15,415 nucleotides of DNA from 2-12-FULL-42-15 sp964196565 (GCA_964196565.1 CAXMUH010000041.1:1-15415), one strand, 5' to 3'. Positions 1 through 7,383 are shown, counted from the stretch's first letter. Notes: generated by a model from the letters alone, not told the origin. Program-made: numbers and translations.

Positions 1-739
1 TTAGCGCCCCCAAAGATTCTGGTTCACCCATTTCACCATCACCGCAAAATGTCCAAACTGTACGGCCTTCGGTATTTGCAAGCCCACGATGATTCATATA
101 TTTTAAAAATTTCGCCTGATAAATTGACATCAAAGGACCCAGTCCCATTGAGACGGTTGGGAACTGCCAAAAATCACCCATCAACCACGGATGCGGATAA
201 GAAGAAAGTCCAGAGCCATTAACCTCTCGACGAAAACCATTGAGCTGCTTTTCAGTTAAGCGATCTTCTAAAAAGGCGCGTGCGTAAATTCCAGGAGAAG
301 AATGTCCTTGAAAAAAAACTAAATCACCGCCATTATCTTTGCTCGGCGCATGGAAAAAATAATTTAATCCCACTTCAAATAAAGTAGCAATAGAAGCATA
401 ACTGGCAATATGTCCACCTAGGGAATGATCAATCAGACCGGCACGCATCACCATCGCCATTGCATTCCAACGCATATAATCTGTGTTACGTTGTAGAAGT
501 TTTTCTTCGTCACTACTGATATGACTCTCAAGTTCTGGAGAAATGGTATTTACATAAGGAGTGGTCACCCCGGTTGGCGTCTGAATGCCAACTTTATCGG
601 CGTGCGCAATAATTTGCTTAATCAGATAATTTGCTCGTTCTGCACCTTCATACTCAACTACAGAATCTATTGAATCAGTCCATTCTTTAGTCTCTATCGG
701 ATCAATATCTTGCACATTACGTTTTTTATCGGATGACAT
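1..739 (-). CDS. aceE: Pyruvate dehydrogenase E1 component, homodimeric type (5' part; C-terminus outside window)
   Basis: This is the N-terminal 246 codons of the thiamine-diphosphate E1 subunit of the pyruvate dehydrogenase complex, which decarboxylates pyruvate and passes the acetyl group to E2 lipoate in the cytoplasm. The reading frame starts MSSDKKRNVQDIDPIETKEW and follows AceE closely: ERANYLIKQ, RWNAMAMVMRAG, GGHIASYAS, GGDLVFFQGHSSPG, GLSSYPHPWLM, FWQFPTVSMGLGP and AKFLKYMNHRGL. It ends in GDGEMGEPES, the start of the ThDP/metal-binding GDG motif. The family usually has Asp after GEM (GEMDEPES from memory of E. coli); here it is Gly. Full-length AceE is about 890 residues, so about 70% lies beyond the left edge. 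The ATG at 739 follows AAGG, about 8 nt upstream. It lies 224 nt downstream of ampE on the same strand. The family call is secure; E2/E3 genes are expected to the left but not seen. Confidence 0.96.
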   Translation of the reverse strand, partial: MSSDKKRNVQDIDPIETKEWTDSIDSVVEYEGAERANYLIKQIIAHADKVGIQTPTGVTTPYVNTISPELESHISSDEEKLLQRNTDYMRWNAMAMVMRAGLIDHSLGGHIASYASIATLFEVGLNYFFHAPSKDNGGDLVFFQGHSSPGIYARAFLEDRLTEKQLNGFRREVNGSGLSSYPHPWLMGDFWQFPTVSMGLGPLMSIYQAKFLKYMNHRGLANTEGRTVWTFCGDGEMGEPESLGAL

Positions 740-963
740 GCTCTGCTACCTTAATTTCGATTGGGCTTTATACGCAACATAGTGTAAATATAGCGGATTT
801 TACTGAGTCTTGAGCACCAAACATACAAATAAGTTATAAAATACTCAATGCCTTAAAACCCGCATAAGATTACCACACAATTACTTGATTTGCATGTCAG
901 AGCACATGTAAATATATTAAGCAGGTATATCCTCTGTGGTATAATATATGCGCTGGATTTATT
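740..963 (-). promoter_or_regulatory. Spacer between ampE and aceE, probable aceE promoter region
   Basis: This AT-rich 224-nt spacer holds no convincing gene. On the minus strand there is a weak sigma70-like candidate: TTGAGT (843-848), a 17-nt spacer and TATGTT (820-825), about 80 nt before the aceE start. I see no PdhR-type operator. A short inverted repeat, CATGT/ACATG, lies near 893-908, and a TATAAT string faces the plus strand near 941. The promoter is inferred from weak consensus matches only. Confidence 0.3.
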
Positions 964-1755
964 TTACATCAATTGCCCAATAGTAAAAATTGCGATGACA
1001 ATAAGCCATACCGCCAAGGCGCGATTGGTTAAACTCTCAATCTCACCGGCTTCTTCTATTGATCCAGACAGTGCAATATTAGGATCCCAGTTCAACGCAA
1101 TCATGCCATAATCCACAATCAGCATTGGCTCAGATTCTAACCCAATCAAGCGTCGACACCAATACGCAAATGCGGGACGAAATTGCCCGATCAAAGCATA
1201 AGTCAAACCAACTAATCGAACCGGTGCCCAGTCCATCAAGCTACGTACGGTGTTGAGCTTCTCTAAAAAATCCGCGGCAAAATAAACATCGGTCTCTTGT
1301 TGCGACTTTAAATGAGCACTCAAGCGACGGCTTTCACCATAAATAATGACGCCCAATGGGCCGGTTACAATGTACCAGAATAAAACTGCAAATATGGCAC
1401 TGTAACGACTGATAAAAATCTCAGGCAGGAAAACTTTGTTGGTTTGCCCCAAAGCCAATGGCTTGGCATCAAGGTAATACCAAAGCACAAAGAGGTTAAA
1501 TAAGAAACTAAAAATAACACCAAGAAAATACGTCGCGGTTGTTACAATAACGATATAAACAGCTGTGACCAAAAGCAGTAACAGCAACACACCCACAAAG
1601 CCTCGCCACCATTTCGTGGAGCCGAGCAAGTTGGCTAGACGATAATAACAATATACAAACCAATTTAATCGTGGCTTTTCAAGATCAACCGCAAATATTC
1701 TCTGAATTGTTAAGCATAAAAGTATTACGATAAAGGTAATTATCATTGGACCCAT
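964..1755 (-). CDS. ampE: AmpE-like inner membrane protein
   Basis: This is a 263-residue polytopic membrane protein of the AmpE family, related in fold to the CobD/CbiB group. In enterobacteria AmpE is encoded with AmpD and is described as a beta-lactamase induction modulator, but its biochemical role is unsettled. The sequence shows an N-terminal hydrophobic segment (residues 4-22) and a strongly hydrophobic stretch around 53-95. The family-like core follows: FLPEIFISRYSAIFAVLFWY, GPLGVIIYGESRRL, a loop, then LMDWAPVRLVGLTYALIGQF and a last membrane helix at 245-262. AGGATAAGG sits immediately before the ATG at 1755; a second ATG at 1746 is possible. It lies 33 nt downstream of the antiporter gene on the same strand, so the two are probably co-transcribed. 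No ampD is in the window. In E. coli ampE also lies in the aceE region, so the neighbourhood fits. Confidence 0.82.
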   Translation of the reverse strand: MGPMIITFIVILLCLTIQRIFAVDLEKPRLNWFVYCYYRLANLLGSTKWWRGFVGVLLLLLLVTAVYIVIVTTATYFLGVIFSFLFNLFVLWYYLDAKPLALGQTNKVFLPEIFISRYSAIFAVLFWYIVTGPLGVIIYGESRRLSAHLKSQQETDVYFAADFLEKLNTVRSLMDWAPVRLVGLTYALIGQFRPAFAYWCRRLIGLESEPMLIVDYGMIALNWDPNIALSGSIEEAGEIESLTNRALAVWLIVIAIFTIGQLM

Positions 1756-1788
1756 CCTTATCCTACTATAAGTGATTTCGAAGAAACG

Positions 1789-2958
1789 TTAATCCCTGCG
1801 CATTCGATCAGACATGGCAACCGGCGTTGGATAACGCATCACAACCCAGTAAGAGGATATCATAAAAGTGATGATTGTTGTCGTCTCAATTAGATAAGCC
1901 GCTGAATCTGAGATCAACTTCAGATCAATTCCCACATAGGCAATGATTAAAGAAAACTCACTTATTTGAGCTAAACGAATACCCACTTCCCAAGCCACGT
2001 GTTTGGTTTCACCCACCCATTTAAGAAGGTATCGGTATACTATTGGCTTAATTACCAGCAGCAATACCGCCAGCAGAATTGCAGGGATAATGATTTTAGG
2101 AAGATAATGCAGATTTAACAGCGCACCAACCGCAAAGAAAAACATCACTAGAAAAAAATCACGTACTGGTTTTAAGCTTTCGGCAATGTACATGGCTACC
2201 GGTGATGTGGCTAAACTAACACCCGCTATAAATGCACCAATCTCAGCAGATAATCCTAAGACTGAGGCCAATTGAGCCAACGCCAAACACCACGCAATCG
2301 CAACCAAAAACATGTATTCTTTGATCCGACTAAAACGGGAAAATAAGCGAATTAAAATATATCGCTCAAACAAAAAAGCAAAAACACAAACCAGTGGAAA
2401 TCCGATAACAACCAGCAAAATATCTCTCGATACATTGCCTTTACCAAGCACCCCCTGAAAAATCATCAGCACAAGAATAGCGATAATATCTTGGAACAGC
2501 AGCACACTAATCATCACCTGACCGGTATGTTGATGATGCAAGATTGTGGTGGGTAATAACTTAAGGCCGATGATGGTACTGGAGAACATCATCGCCGCAC
2601 CAATCACCACGCACTCGGTCGATCCAAAACCAAAAGCCCAAGCCACCAGATAACCAGTCGCTGCAAATATCACCGAACTCACCAGGCCAACCCAAGTGAT
2701 CTTTTTTAACATGTTATAAAGTTTTTGCGGTGGTAAGTGTAAACCTAGAAGAAAAAGTAGAAAGATAATCCCAATATCGCCCACACCTTGGATAAATTTC
2801 AACTGAGTGATGACTTTAAACCCATAAGGCCCCAGTACAATACCCAGCAAGATGTACGCCACCAGCATCGACTGTCTGGTTAACAACGCCAAAGTTGCAA
2901 GAACAGCGGCTCCAGAAAATATTACAAATAATGCTAGTACGATATGCTCAGAGGTCAT
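1789..2958 (-). CDS. Kef-type monovalent cation:proton antiporter (CPA2 family), membrane domain only
   Basis: This is an inner-membrane Na+/K+:H+ exchanger-type protein of about 389 residues. It has roughly 12 hydrophobic segments and the CPA2 hallmarks: LLGIVLGPYGFK, GDIGIIFLLFLLGLHL, MMFSSTIIGLKLL, VLLFQDIIAILVLMI, and GLSAEIGAFIAGVSLATSP. The acidic residue in LLFQD and the AEIGAF motif match the ion-translocation region of the family. It ends after the last helix and lacks the cytosolic TrkA-N (KTN) domain of KefB/KefC, so glutathione-type gating is not expected. The frame is open to an ATG at 3027, but the ATG at 2958 (MTSEHIV) is preferred. It has AGGTGAG 5-6 nt upstream, and the extra 23 residues would be encoded by a palindromic repeat and be Arg/Lys-rich. 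It probably forms an operon with ampE. The ion specificity cannot be told from sequence. Confidence 0.88.
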   Translation of the reverse strand: MTSEHIVLALFVIFSGAAVLATLALLTRQSMLVAYILLGIVLGPYGFKVITQLKFIQGVGDIGIIFLLFLLGLHLPPQKLYNMLKKITWVGLVSSVIFAATGYLVAWAFGFGSTECVVIGAAMMFSSTIIGLKLLPTTILHHQHTGQVMISVLLFQDIIAILVLMIFQGVLGKGNVSRDILLVVIGFPLVCVFAFLFERYILIRLFSRFSRIKEYMFLVAIAWCLALAQLASVLGLSAEIGAFIAGVSLATSPVAMYIAESLKPVRDFFLVMFFFAVGALLNLHYLPKIIIPAILLAVLLLVIKPIVYRYLLKWVGETKHVAWEVGIRLAQISEFSLIIAYVGIDLKLISDSAAYLIETTTIITFMISSYWVVMRYPTPVAMSDRMRRD

Positions 2959-2980
2959 TCTCTCACCTAAAAAATTTATT

Positions 2981-3061
2981 CCCCGCGACTTGTGCCCTTT
3001 GGGCACAGGCCGCGGGACTTTACGCATGGGGTTTCTTAAGGGGAGCGAGTAGCCGCTCCCC
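2981..3061. repeat. Two adjacent GC-rich palindromes (REP-like element)
   Basis: Hairpin 1 has an inner stem TGTGCCC (2991-2997)/GGGCACA (3001-3007) with a 3-nt loop. Its outer stem is CCCGCG (2982-2987)/CGCGGG (3011-3016), separated from the inner stem by a 3x3 internal loop. Hairpin 2 is GGGGAGCG (3040-3047)/CGCTCCCC (3054-3061) with a 6-nt loop. The block is much more GC-rich than its surroundings and lies in the spacer between two same-strand genes. Neither hairpin is followed by a T-run, so a dispersed repeat or mRNA-processing element is more likely than a classical terminator. Confidence 0.7.
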
Positions 3062-3136
3062 CCACAAGGGCATTCAACCCACCTTTACTCCATGTTTAAT
3101 CTGTGACCCCGATTACTTTAGTATTTATTGGAAGTA

Positions 3137-3598
3137 TTAAGCCTTAGTGCGTTCCCAGACATCGGTTCTACCAAACAGCGGCATACCAACATAACCACGA
3201 ACATTAAGCTTGCTTCCATCAGGACTAAAGGTAAAAATACAATGGTAGTCCTTGCCATTACGTGGATCTAAAATCCTTCCACCGACGAATTTATTACCCT
3301 TGCTAACCATATTCTTAATGATAGGAAGACCTAAAATTGGTTTATTACGCAATTCACCTCGACACTTCACACAGATATCCGTGACCTTATTTCCATTCAC
3401 AGCATAAATTTTAACTACTTTTCCAAAATACTTGCCCTCTGACTTCCAAATTTTGATAACACTACTCGGCTCTTTGGTCCGTTTATCCCGTGTTTGCCAA
3501 GAACCAACCAGTGAATATGAGGCAGCGAAGCTAATTGTGGTAACAAATGTCAGCACAGCTATCCCTACTGAGCGTCCAATTCTCGAGTGCAATTTCAT
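3137..3598 (-). CDS. DUF2147 family exported protein
   Basis: This is a 153-residue small secreted or periplasmic protein of the DUF2147 family, whose biochemical function is unknown. The N-terminus has basic residues, then a hydrophobic core (about 10-24, VGIAVLTFVTTISFA) and an AAS signal-peptidase-like site, so it is probably exported. The mature part carries family features: LVGSWQTRDKRTKEPSSVIK, KYFGKVVKI, a CVKC pair, KPILGLPI, GGRILDPRNGKDYHC, KLNVRGYVGMPLFGRTDVWER. This fits the usual lipocalin-like beta-rich fold. A strong ribosome binding site (AGGGAGG) lies about 7 nt before the ATG at 3598. It is divergent from the H1-like gene and followed by the palindrome block, so it may be its own unit. 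A TGATAGAAT extended -10-like string (minus strand, 3632-3640) could serve as promoter. Confidence 0.9.
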   Translation of the reverse strand: MKLHSRIGRSVGIAVLTFVTTISFAASYSLVGSWQTRDKRTKEPSSVIKIWKSEGKYFGKVVKIYAVNGNKVTDICVKCRGELRNKPILGLPIIKNMVSKGNKFVGGRILDPRNGKDYHCIFTFSPDGSKLNVRGYVGMPLFGRTDVWERTKA

Positions 3599-3688
3599 CC
3601 AAATCCCTCCCTAGAGTAATAATTCTTTCTGATTCTATCATTTTTGTATGATTTTACGAAGAAATTCACATAAAATTGACTTAATTTG

Positions 3689-3717
3689 TTTAAACTTGTT
3701 GATTCTTATTGTAAAAT
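3689..3717 (+). promoter_or_regulatory. Candidate sigma70 promoter of the H1-like gene
   Basis: The elements are TTTAAA (3689-3694), a 17-nt spacer and TAAAAT (3712-3717), within a very AT-rich 150-nt intergenic region. The predicted leader is about 25-30 nt and carries the GGGAGA ribosome binding site of the downstream gene. This rests on consensus matching only. Confidence 0.42.
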
Positions 3718-3750
3718 ATTCTTTGTAAATCTAAAATCAGGGAGATTAAG

Positions 3751-4185
3751 ATGCCAGCAAAACGTAAAACAGCAACTAAAGGACGTTCTACTAGAAGGAA
3801 GGCCAGCAGTTCTATTCAGGTGAGACTCAAAAAAGTCATGCGTGAAAGAAATGCTGCTCGCAAGAAACTAGCGGCGACGACCAAGCGACTCAACAAAGCT
3901 AAAAGAGATGCCGCTAAGAGATTAGCAGCTGCCAAGAGATCCGCTACCAAAAGACTTGCTGCAGCCAAGCGCAGTGCCAAGAAAAAAACCACAGCAAAGC
4001 GTAAGACCGCTAAACGTAAAACAACTGCAAAACGCAAAACTGTTAAACGTAAAGCAACAACCAAGCGCAAAACTGTTAAGCGTAAAGCCGCTAAGCGTAA
4101 AACGACTGCAAAGCGAAAAACCGCTAAGCGTAAAGCGACAACCAAGCGTAAAACCGCTAAACGTCGTGGACGTCCAAAGAAGTAG
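3751..4185 (+). CDS. Histone H1-like, lysine/arginine/alanine-rich DNA-binding protein with AT-hook tail
   Basis: This is a 144-residue, extremely basic protein resembling the carboxy-terminal tail of eukaryotic histone H1 and bacterial H1-like proteins (Chlamydia HctA/HctB, Bordetella BpH1, Pseudomonas AlgP, Coxiella Hq1). Such proteins bind and condense DNA in the nucleoid. Residues 1-20 are Lys/Arg/Ser-rich. Residues 22-55 could form a helix or coiled coil (VRLKKVMRERNAARKKLAAT). From about 56 to 140 the sequence is degenerate tandem repeats: first (A)KR(S/D)A(A/T)KRLAA units, then KRKTAKRKTTA-type pentapeptides. It ends KRRGRPKK, an AT-hook core (RGRP). GGGAGA lies 6 nt before the ATG. 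The gene is monocistronic and ends at a strong terminator 12 nt after the stop. There is no globular domain. Composition makes homology searches unreliable, so the class is firm but orthology is not. Confidence 0.88.
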   Translation: MPAKRKTATKGRSTRRKASSSIQVRLKKVMRERNAARKKLAATTKRLNKAKRDAAKRLAAAKRSATKRLAAAKRSAKKKTTAKRKTAKRKTTAKRKTVKRKATTKRKTVKRKAAKRKTTAKRKTAKRKATTKRKTAKRRGRPKK

Positions 4186-4197
4186 TATTCTTGTTAT

Positions 4198-4225
4198 AAA
4201 AAAGCCCGCGCAAGCGGGCTTTTTT
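4198..4225. terminator. Bidirectional intrinsic terminator
   Basis: The stem GCCCGC (4204-4209)/GCGGGC (4214-4219) with loop GCAA is flanked by six A on the left and six T on the right, so it works as an intrinsic terminator on both strands. It lies between the convergent H1-like gene (stop at 4185) and the thioredoxin-like gene (stop at 4241) and probably ends both transcripts. Confidence 0.93.
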
Positions 4226-4240
4226 ATTCGTAGCCTGTGG

Positions 4241-4576
4241 TCAATCAGCTGCCACATCAAGCGTCTTCGCTTGCTCAATCAGCTCACTCAGCGCACTTGC
4301 TGGCATGGAACCAGAATCAGCATAAACGACCACTTGACGCTTCAAAATCATCACCGCAGGTACTGAGATAATATTAAAGTCACGGGCCAGCTCTTGCTCT
4401 TTTTCGATATCGACTGAACCAAAAACCACATCCGTGTATTTTGGCGCCAGGCTTTCAATCACCTTAGAGAAAGACTTGCATGGCTCACACCACTCGGCCC
4501 AAAAATCAATTACCACCAATTCATTTTTAGCAATCACTTGTGAAAAAGTTTGGGTTGTTAAAGCTATAACATTCAT
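4241..4576 (-). CDS. Thioredoxin-like protein with WCEPC active site
   Basis: This is a single-domain cytoplasmic thioredoxin fold of 111 residues, the usual thioredoxin length. In order: a beta strand VVIDFWAEW, the redox motif WCEPC (family consensus WCGPC), a helix with KSFSKVIESLA, DVVFGSVDIEKEQELARDFNI, the cis-proline loop SVPA, and VMILKRQVVVYADSGSMPASALSEL. Both active-site cysteines are present, so dithiol/disulfide exchange is expected. Glu at the second variable position of the CXXC should shift its redox potential or partner choice, which is inference. There are two close starts: ATG at 4576 (10 nt from GGGAG) and TTG at 4579 (7 nt from it), so the protein has 111 or 112 residues. 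It follows adk by 80 nt on the same strand. There is no signal peptide. Confidence 0.9.
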   Translation of the reverse strand: MNVIALTTQTFSQVIAKNELVVIDFWAEWCEPCKSFSKVIESLAPKYTDVVFGSVDIEKEQELARDFNIISVPAVMILKRQVVVYADSGSMPASALSELIEQAKTLDVAAD

Positions 4577-4659
4577 CAATCATTCACTCCCTTCTTTTTT
4601 AGTAAGTGCCCTCTGGAAAAAGGCCACACTGACGCCCCGCAGCTCACAGAGCAGAGCAG

Positions 4660-5325
4660 CTACGTTGTAACAAAATCAAGTGCATTAAATATTCGTTCTT
4701 TAACCTCATCCAAACCCCCCACGCCTGAAACTCGATCATAATGTGGGGCCATTTTGTCTTTAGAGTTAGACCAATCCTGATAATAAGCGACTAGAGGGCG
4801 AGTTTGCCGATGATACACTTCAAGGCGCCTACGCACAGTTTCTTCTTTATCATCCGCCCGCTGGGTCAAGGTCTCACCGGTCACATCATCACAGCCCGGA
4901 ACTTTTGGTGGATTATACAATTTATGATAAACACGCCCTGAAGCCAAATGTACGAGACGACCCGCCATACGCGAAACAATATCTTCATCGGGCACAGCTA
5001 ACTCTATCACATGATCAATTTCAACCTTTGCATCACGCAACGCATCCGCTTGAACTGTTGTGCGTGGAAAACCATCCAGCAAGAAACCGCGCTCGTAATC
5101 CTTAAGCGCAATGCGCTCTTTTACTAGCCCGATAATCATCTCATCAGAGACCAGGCCACCATTTTGCATAATTTTCTTAACTTCCACGCCAAATGGAGTC
5201 TTTGCATTAACAGCAGCACGTAACATATCACCGGTTGAGATCTGAGGAATTCCATAGTGTTGACAAATAAATTGTGCCTGCGTCCCCTTACCCGCTCCCG
5301 GCGGACCCAACAAAATAACTCGCAT
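4660..5325 (-). CDS. adk: Adenylate kinase
   Basis: Adenylate kinase catalyses ATP + AMP = 2 ADP in the cytoplasm and sets the adenylate energy balance. The 221-residue product shows the P-loop GPPGAGKGT (7-15) and the AMP-binding region ISTGDMLRAAV (29-39). DGFPRT (84-89) follows, then a long LID domain at about 122-160 containing GRLVHLASGRVYHKLYNPP and DDVTGETLTQRADD, and the catalytic-arginine helix ETVRRRLEVYHRQTRPL. It is the long-form bacterial type. The LID has only one Cys (GCDD), so it is not the zinc-binding variant. GAGAGG lies about 10 nt before the ATG at 5325. Upstream (5326-5526) is a 201-nt spacer with a run of seven C (5467-5473) and no convincing promoter. Downstream, the thioredoxin-like gene may be co-transcribed. 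Confidence 0.98.
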   Translation of the reverse strand: MRVILLGPPGAGKGTQAQFICQHYGIPQISTGDMLRAAVNAKTPFGVEVKKIMQNGGLVSDEMIIGLVKERIALKDYERGFLLDGFPRTTVQADALRDAKVEIDHVIELAVPDEDIVSRMAGRLVHLASGRVYHKLYNPPKVPGCDDVTGETLTQRADDKEETVRRRLEVYHRQTRPLVAYYQDWSNSKDKMAPHYDRVSGVGGLDEVKERIFNALDFVTT

Positions 5326-5526
5326 TGATTAATTTCCTCTCAACTTTTCAATAACTCGGCCGCAAGCGACCAAGATTATTTCCTCGTATGATTTCGCCAT
5401 TTAAAATAACTCTGCCTTACACTCTATCACGTTCCATTAATAATGCGCTACCAGGTAGAGGCGATTCCCCCCCTTAACAATCCCGCATCACGTAATGACT
5501 TACTAATTAATATGCAATCTTGCAGA

Positions 5527-6027
5527 TTATCGGCGAAAATTGCTCACCACCTGACCTGAATAATGCAATATCAGCACACTACACGGTTTTACCTTAGCTG
5601 AACAAATATTAAAATGACCTTGCTGACCCTGGGTAAAGCCTTGCTCGGTAAAAACCACCGATTTATTGTGCCCCAAGTTAGAATAGAAAGCTAAGCCCAC
5701 TCCAGACTTTAATGCTGAGAAAGTCTGTAACAGCTTATTACTTGCTTTCACTTTAACAAGCTGACCGCTAGACCATTTTCCATCACAATGCATTTTGTCA
5801 GAACTGCCACAATAGATAATGCTTGTTTGTCTTGATACCGCCTCGCTCTTAGCAAAAGCTAAGGCATTTCGCACTCTGCGTGTTAATAATTTTTGTTGCC
5901 ACCGCGAACGGTAATGCACCCACGTTCCAACAGACATAACCGCCAAAATTGAAATAATGACCATCACGCAAATAAGCTCAATTAATGAGAAAGCGCTTAA
6001 TCTTCTAGGCGAAACATACTCGGCCAT
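5527..6027 (-). CDS. FimT/GspH-type minor prepilin (pseudopilin)
   Basis: This is a 166-residue type IV pilus or type II secretion minor pilin. The short leader MAEYVSPRRLSA is followed by FSLIELICVMVIISILAVMS, with the conserved Glu at +5 and a roughly 20-residue hydrophobic helix. The rest resembles GspH/FimT: RVRNALAFAKSEAVSRQTSI in the helical spine, then a beta-rich C-terminal part with four Cys and the late GQVV motif. The residue before the predicted PilD cleavage site is Ala rather than the nearly universal Gly; the site should still be usable but perhaps less efficiently. The start overlaps the 3' end of the upstream CorB-type gene by 31 nt, so translational coupling is likely; GGTG lies 5 nt before the ATG. 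No other pilin or secretion gene is nearby, so it is an orphan here. Which machine it serves is unknown. Confidence 0.85.
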   Translation of the reverse strand: MAEYVSPRRLSAFSLIELICVMVIISILAVMSVGTWVHYRSRWQQKLLTRRVRNALAFAKSEAVSRQTSIIYCGSSDKMHCDGKWSSGQLVKVKASNKLLQTFSALKSGVGLAFYSNLGHNKSVVFTEQGFTQGQQGHFNICSAKVKPCSVLILHYSGQVVSNFRR

Positions 6028-7271
6028 ATCTGCACCAATCGAATTTTATTGCCGCTAACTTTCTGCACCTCCATCGGGTAACCTCGTAAGCGCAGCGCCA
6101 CATTAGACACGGGAATCATTTCCAAATATTCGATAATCAACCCACTTAACGTTCTTGGCCCATCCGTAGGTAAACTCCATTTGGTGATGCGATTTAAATC
6201 ACGGATATTAATGGTGGCATCAACTAAATAACTGCCATCTTTTTGTTTTGTGATCAAGCGTTCTGTATCTGCGACATCCATCGCAAACTGCCCAACAATC
6301 TCCTCAAGGATATCCTGCATCCTAACCAAACCCTGAATATCGCCATATTCATCAACCACCAAGCCGATTGACTTATTTTCCTGTTGAAAATTTAATAATT
6401 GACGATTTAACAAAGTCACCTCAGGTATATAATAAATTTCCTCTGCCAGTGCGAGTAATTTATCCTTATCCAAGTCTCCCTTACGCAACAACACTGCAAC
6501 CGAACGTAAATTTAGCATCCCCACCACCTGATCGATGTCCTCATGGTAAATCGGCATAAATTCGTAATGCGTTTCAATTATCCGATGAAGAATTTTTTCC
6601 CAGGGCTGGGTAATATCGATTCCTTCAATTTCATTTCGAGGAACCATCACATCATCAATGGTTGCTTGTTCTAGCTCTAAAATACGCAATAACATTTGCT
6701 GATGCGCTGAAGAAATTTTACCACTCGCTTCTCGCACAACCATACGCAGCTCATCAGCACTTAGCTGCTCAAGCTTATCACCACGCACCCTAATTCGGAA
6801 AATAAGCAAAACCCCATTAGCAATGGTATTGATTATCCAAACCAACGGATACAACGCAAACAACAAAGCACGCAACAGAGCTGATGCCGAAAAGGCTACC
6901 CGCTGAGGATGCAGTGCAGCAAGTGTTTTGGGAGTCGTTTCAGCAAAAATAAGAATAATAAAGGTAAGTACGACTGTTGAAATAAGTACACCCACATCAC
7001 CGAAATAATGAACGGCAATCACAGTTGCGATCGCAGAAGCTAAAATATTAGCAAAGGTATTACCAATTAAGATAACCCCCAACAAACGATCTGGCCGCGC
7101 CAATAGTCCAACCACTCGTTTTGCAGCGACATTACCTTTGCGTGCCAAATGACGTAGCCGGTAGCGATTTAAAGCCATCATGCCAGTTTCAGAACCTGAA
7201 AAAAATGCCGAAATAATGATAAGGACGACCAATAAGATGATGAGGGTTGATATATGTAAGCTTCCGATCAT
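5997..7271 (-). CDS. corB: CorB/HlyC-family membrane protein: CNNM (DUF21) + CBS pair + CorC_HlyC domain
   Basis: This 424-residue inner-membrane protein belongs to the CNNM/CorB family, implicated in divalent cation (Mg2+/Co2+) transport or resistance. Residues 1-150 are the DUF21/CNNM transmembrane domain: a first helix at about 8-24, SGSETGMMALNRYRLR (25-40), LLGVILIGNTFANILAS and FAETTPKTLAA. Then come a CBS pair (about 205-335) with VMVPRNEIEGID, MPIYHEDIDQVVGMLNLR and VVDEYGDIQGLVRMQDILEEIVG, and a C-terminal CorC_HlyC domain (about 340-420) with DGSYLVDATINIRDLN. Length and neighbourhood match E. coli CorB/YfjD, which also lies near ffh. Here it is divergent from ffh, and the ypjD/corE gene found between them in E. 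coli is absent. AAGGAAGA sits directly before the ATG at 7271. A TGGTATCAT extended -10-like string lies at 7306-7314. Transport specificity is not provable from sequence. Confidence 0.92.
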   Translation of the reverse strand: MIGSLHISTLIILLVVLIIISAFFSGSETGMMALNRYRLRHLARKGNVAAKRVVGLLARPDRLLGVILIGNTFANILASAIATVIAVHYFGDVGVLISTVVLTFIILIFAETTPKTLAALHPQRVAFSASALLRALLFALYPLVWIINTIANGVLLIFRIRVRGDKLEQLSADELRMVVREASGKISSAHQQMLLRILELEQATIDDVMVPRNEIEGIDITQPWEKILHRIIETHYEFMPIYHEDIDQVVGMLNLRSVAVLLRKGDLDKDKLLALAEEIYYIPEVTLLNRQLLNFQQENKSIGLVVDEYGDIQGLVRMQDILEEIVGQFAMDVADTERLITKQKDGSYLVDATINIRDLNRITKWSLPTDGPRTLSGLIIEYLEMIPVSNVALRLRGYPMEVQKVSGNKIRLVQIWPSMFRLED

Positions 7272-7383
7272 TCTTCCTTTACTACTCCTTAATTATTACA
7301 AGAAAATGATACCATGCTTCAAGAAATAAATCCTACCGTTATCAGCTACATAAGTGGCACAAAAATCAGCAGCCGCTGAAGGG

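Noticed and set aside
890..1111. A 73-codon plus-strand ORF across the ampE 3' end
   Set aside because: It is antisense to ampE over most of its length, has no ribosome binding site and no protein-like composition; it is a shadow of ampE.
2959..3027. N-terminal extension of the antiporter (ATG at 3027)
   Set aside because: The extra 23 residues are encoded by the hairpin repeat and are Arg/Lys/Pro-rich. The ATG at 2958 has a clear AGGTGAG site and gives the normal family start.
3816..4366. Several long ORFs in other frames of the H1-like gene
   Set aside because: They are by-products of the repetitive, stop-poor Lys/Ala/Arg codons; only the plus-strand frame at 3751 has a ribosome binding site and a matching terminator.
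5467..5473. Run of seven C upstream of adk as a phase-variation switch
   Set aside because: The run is short, not in a coding region and not between recognisable promoter elements, so nothing supports a switching role.
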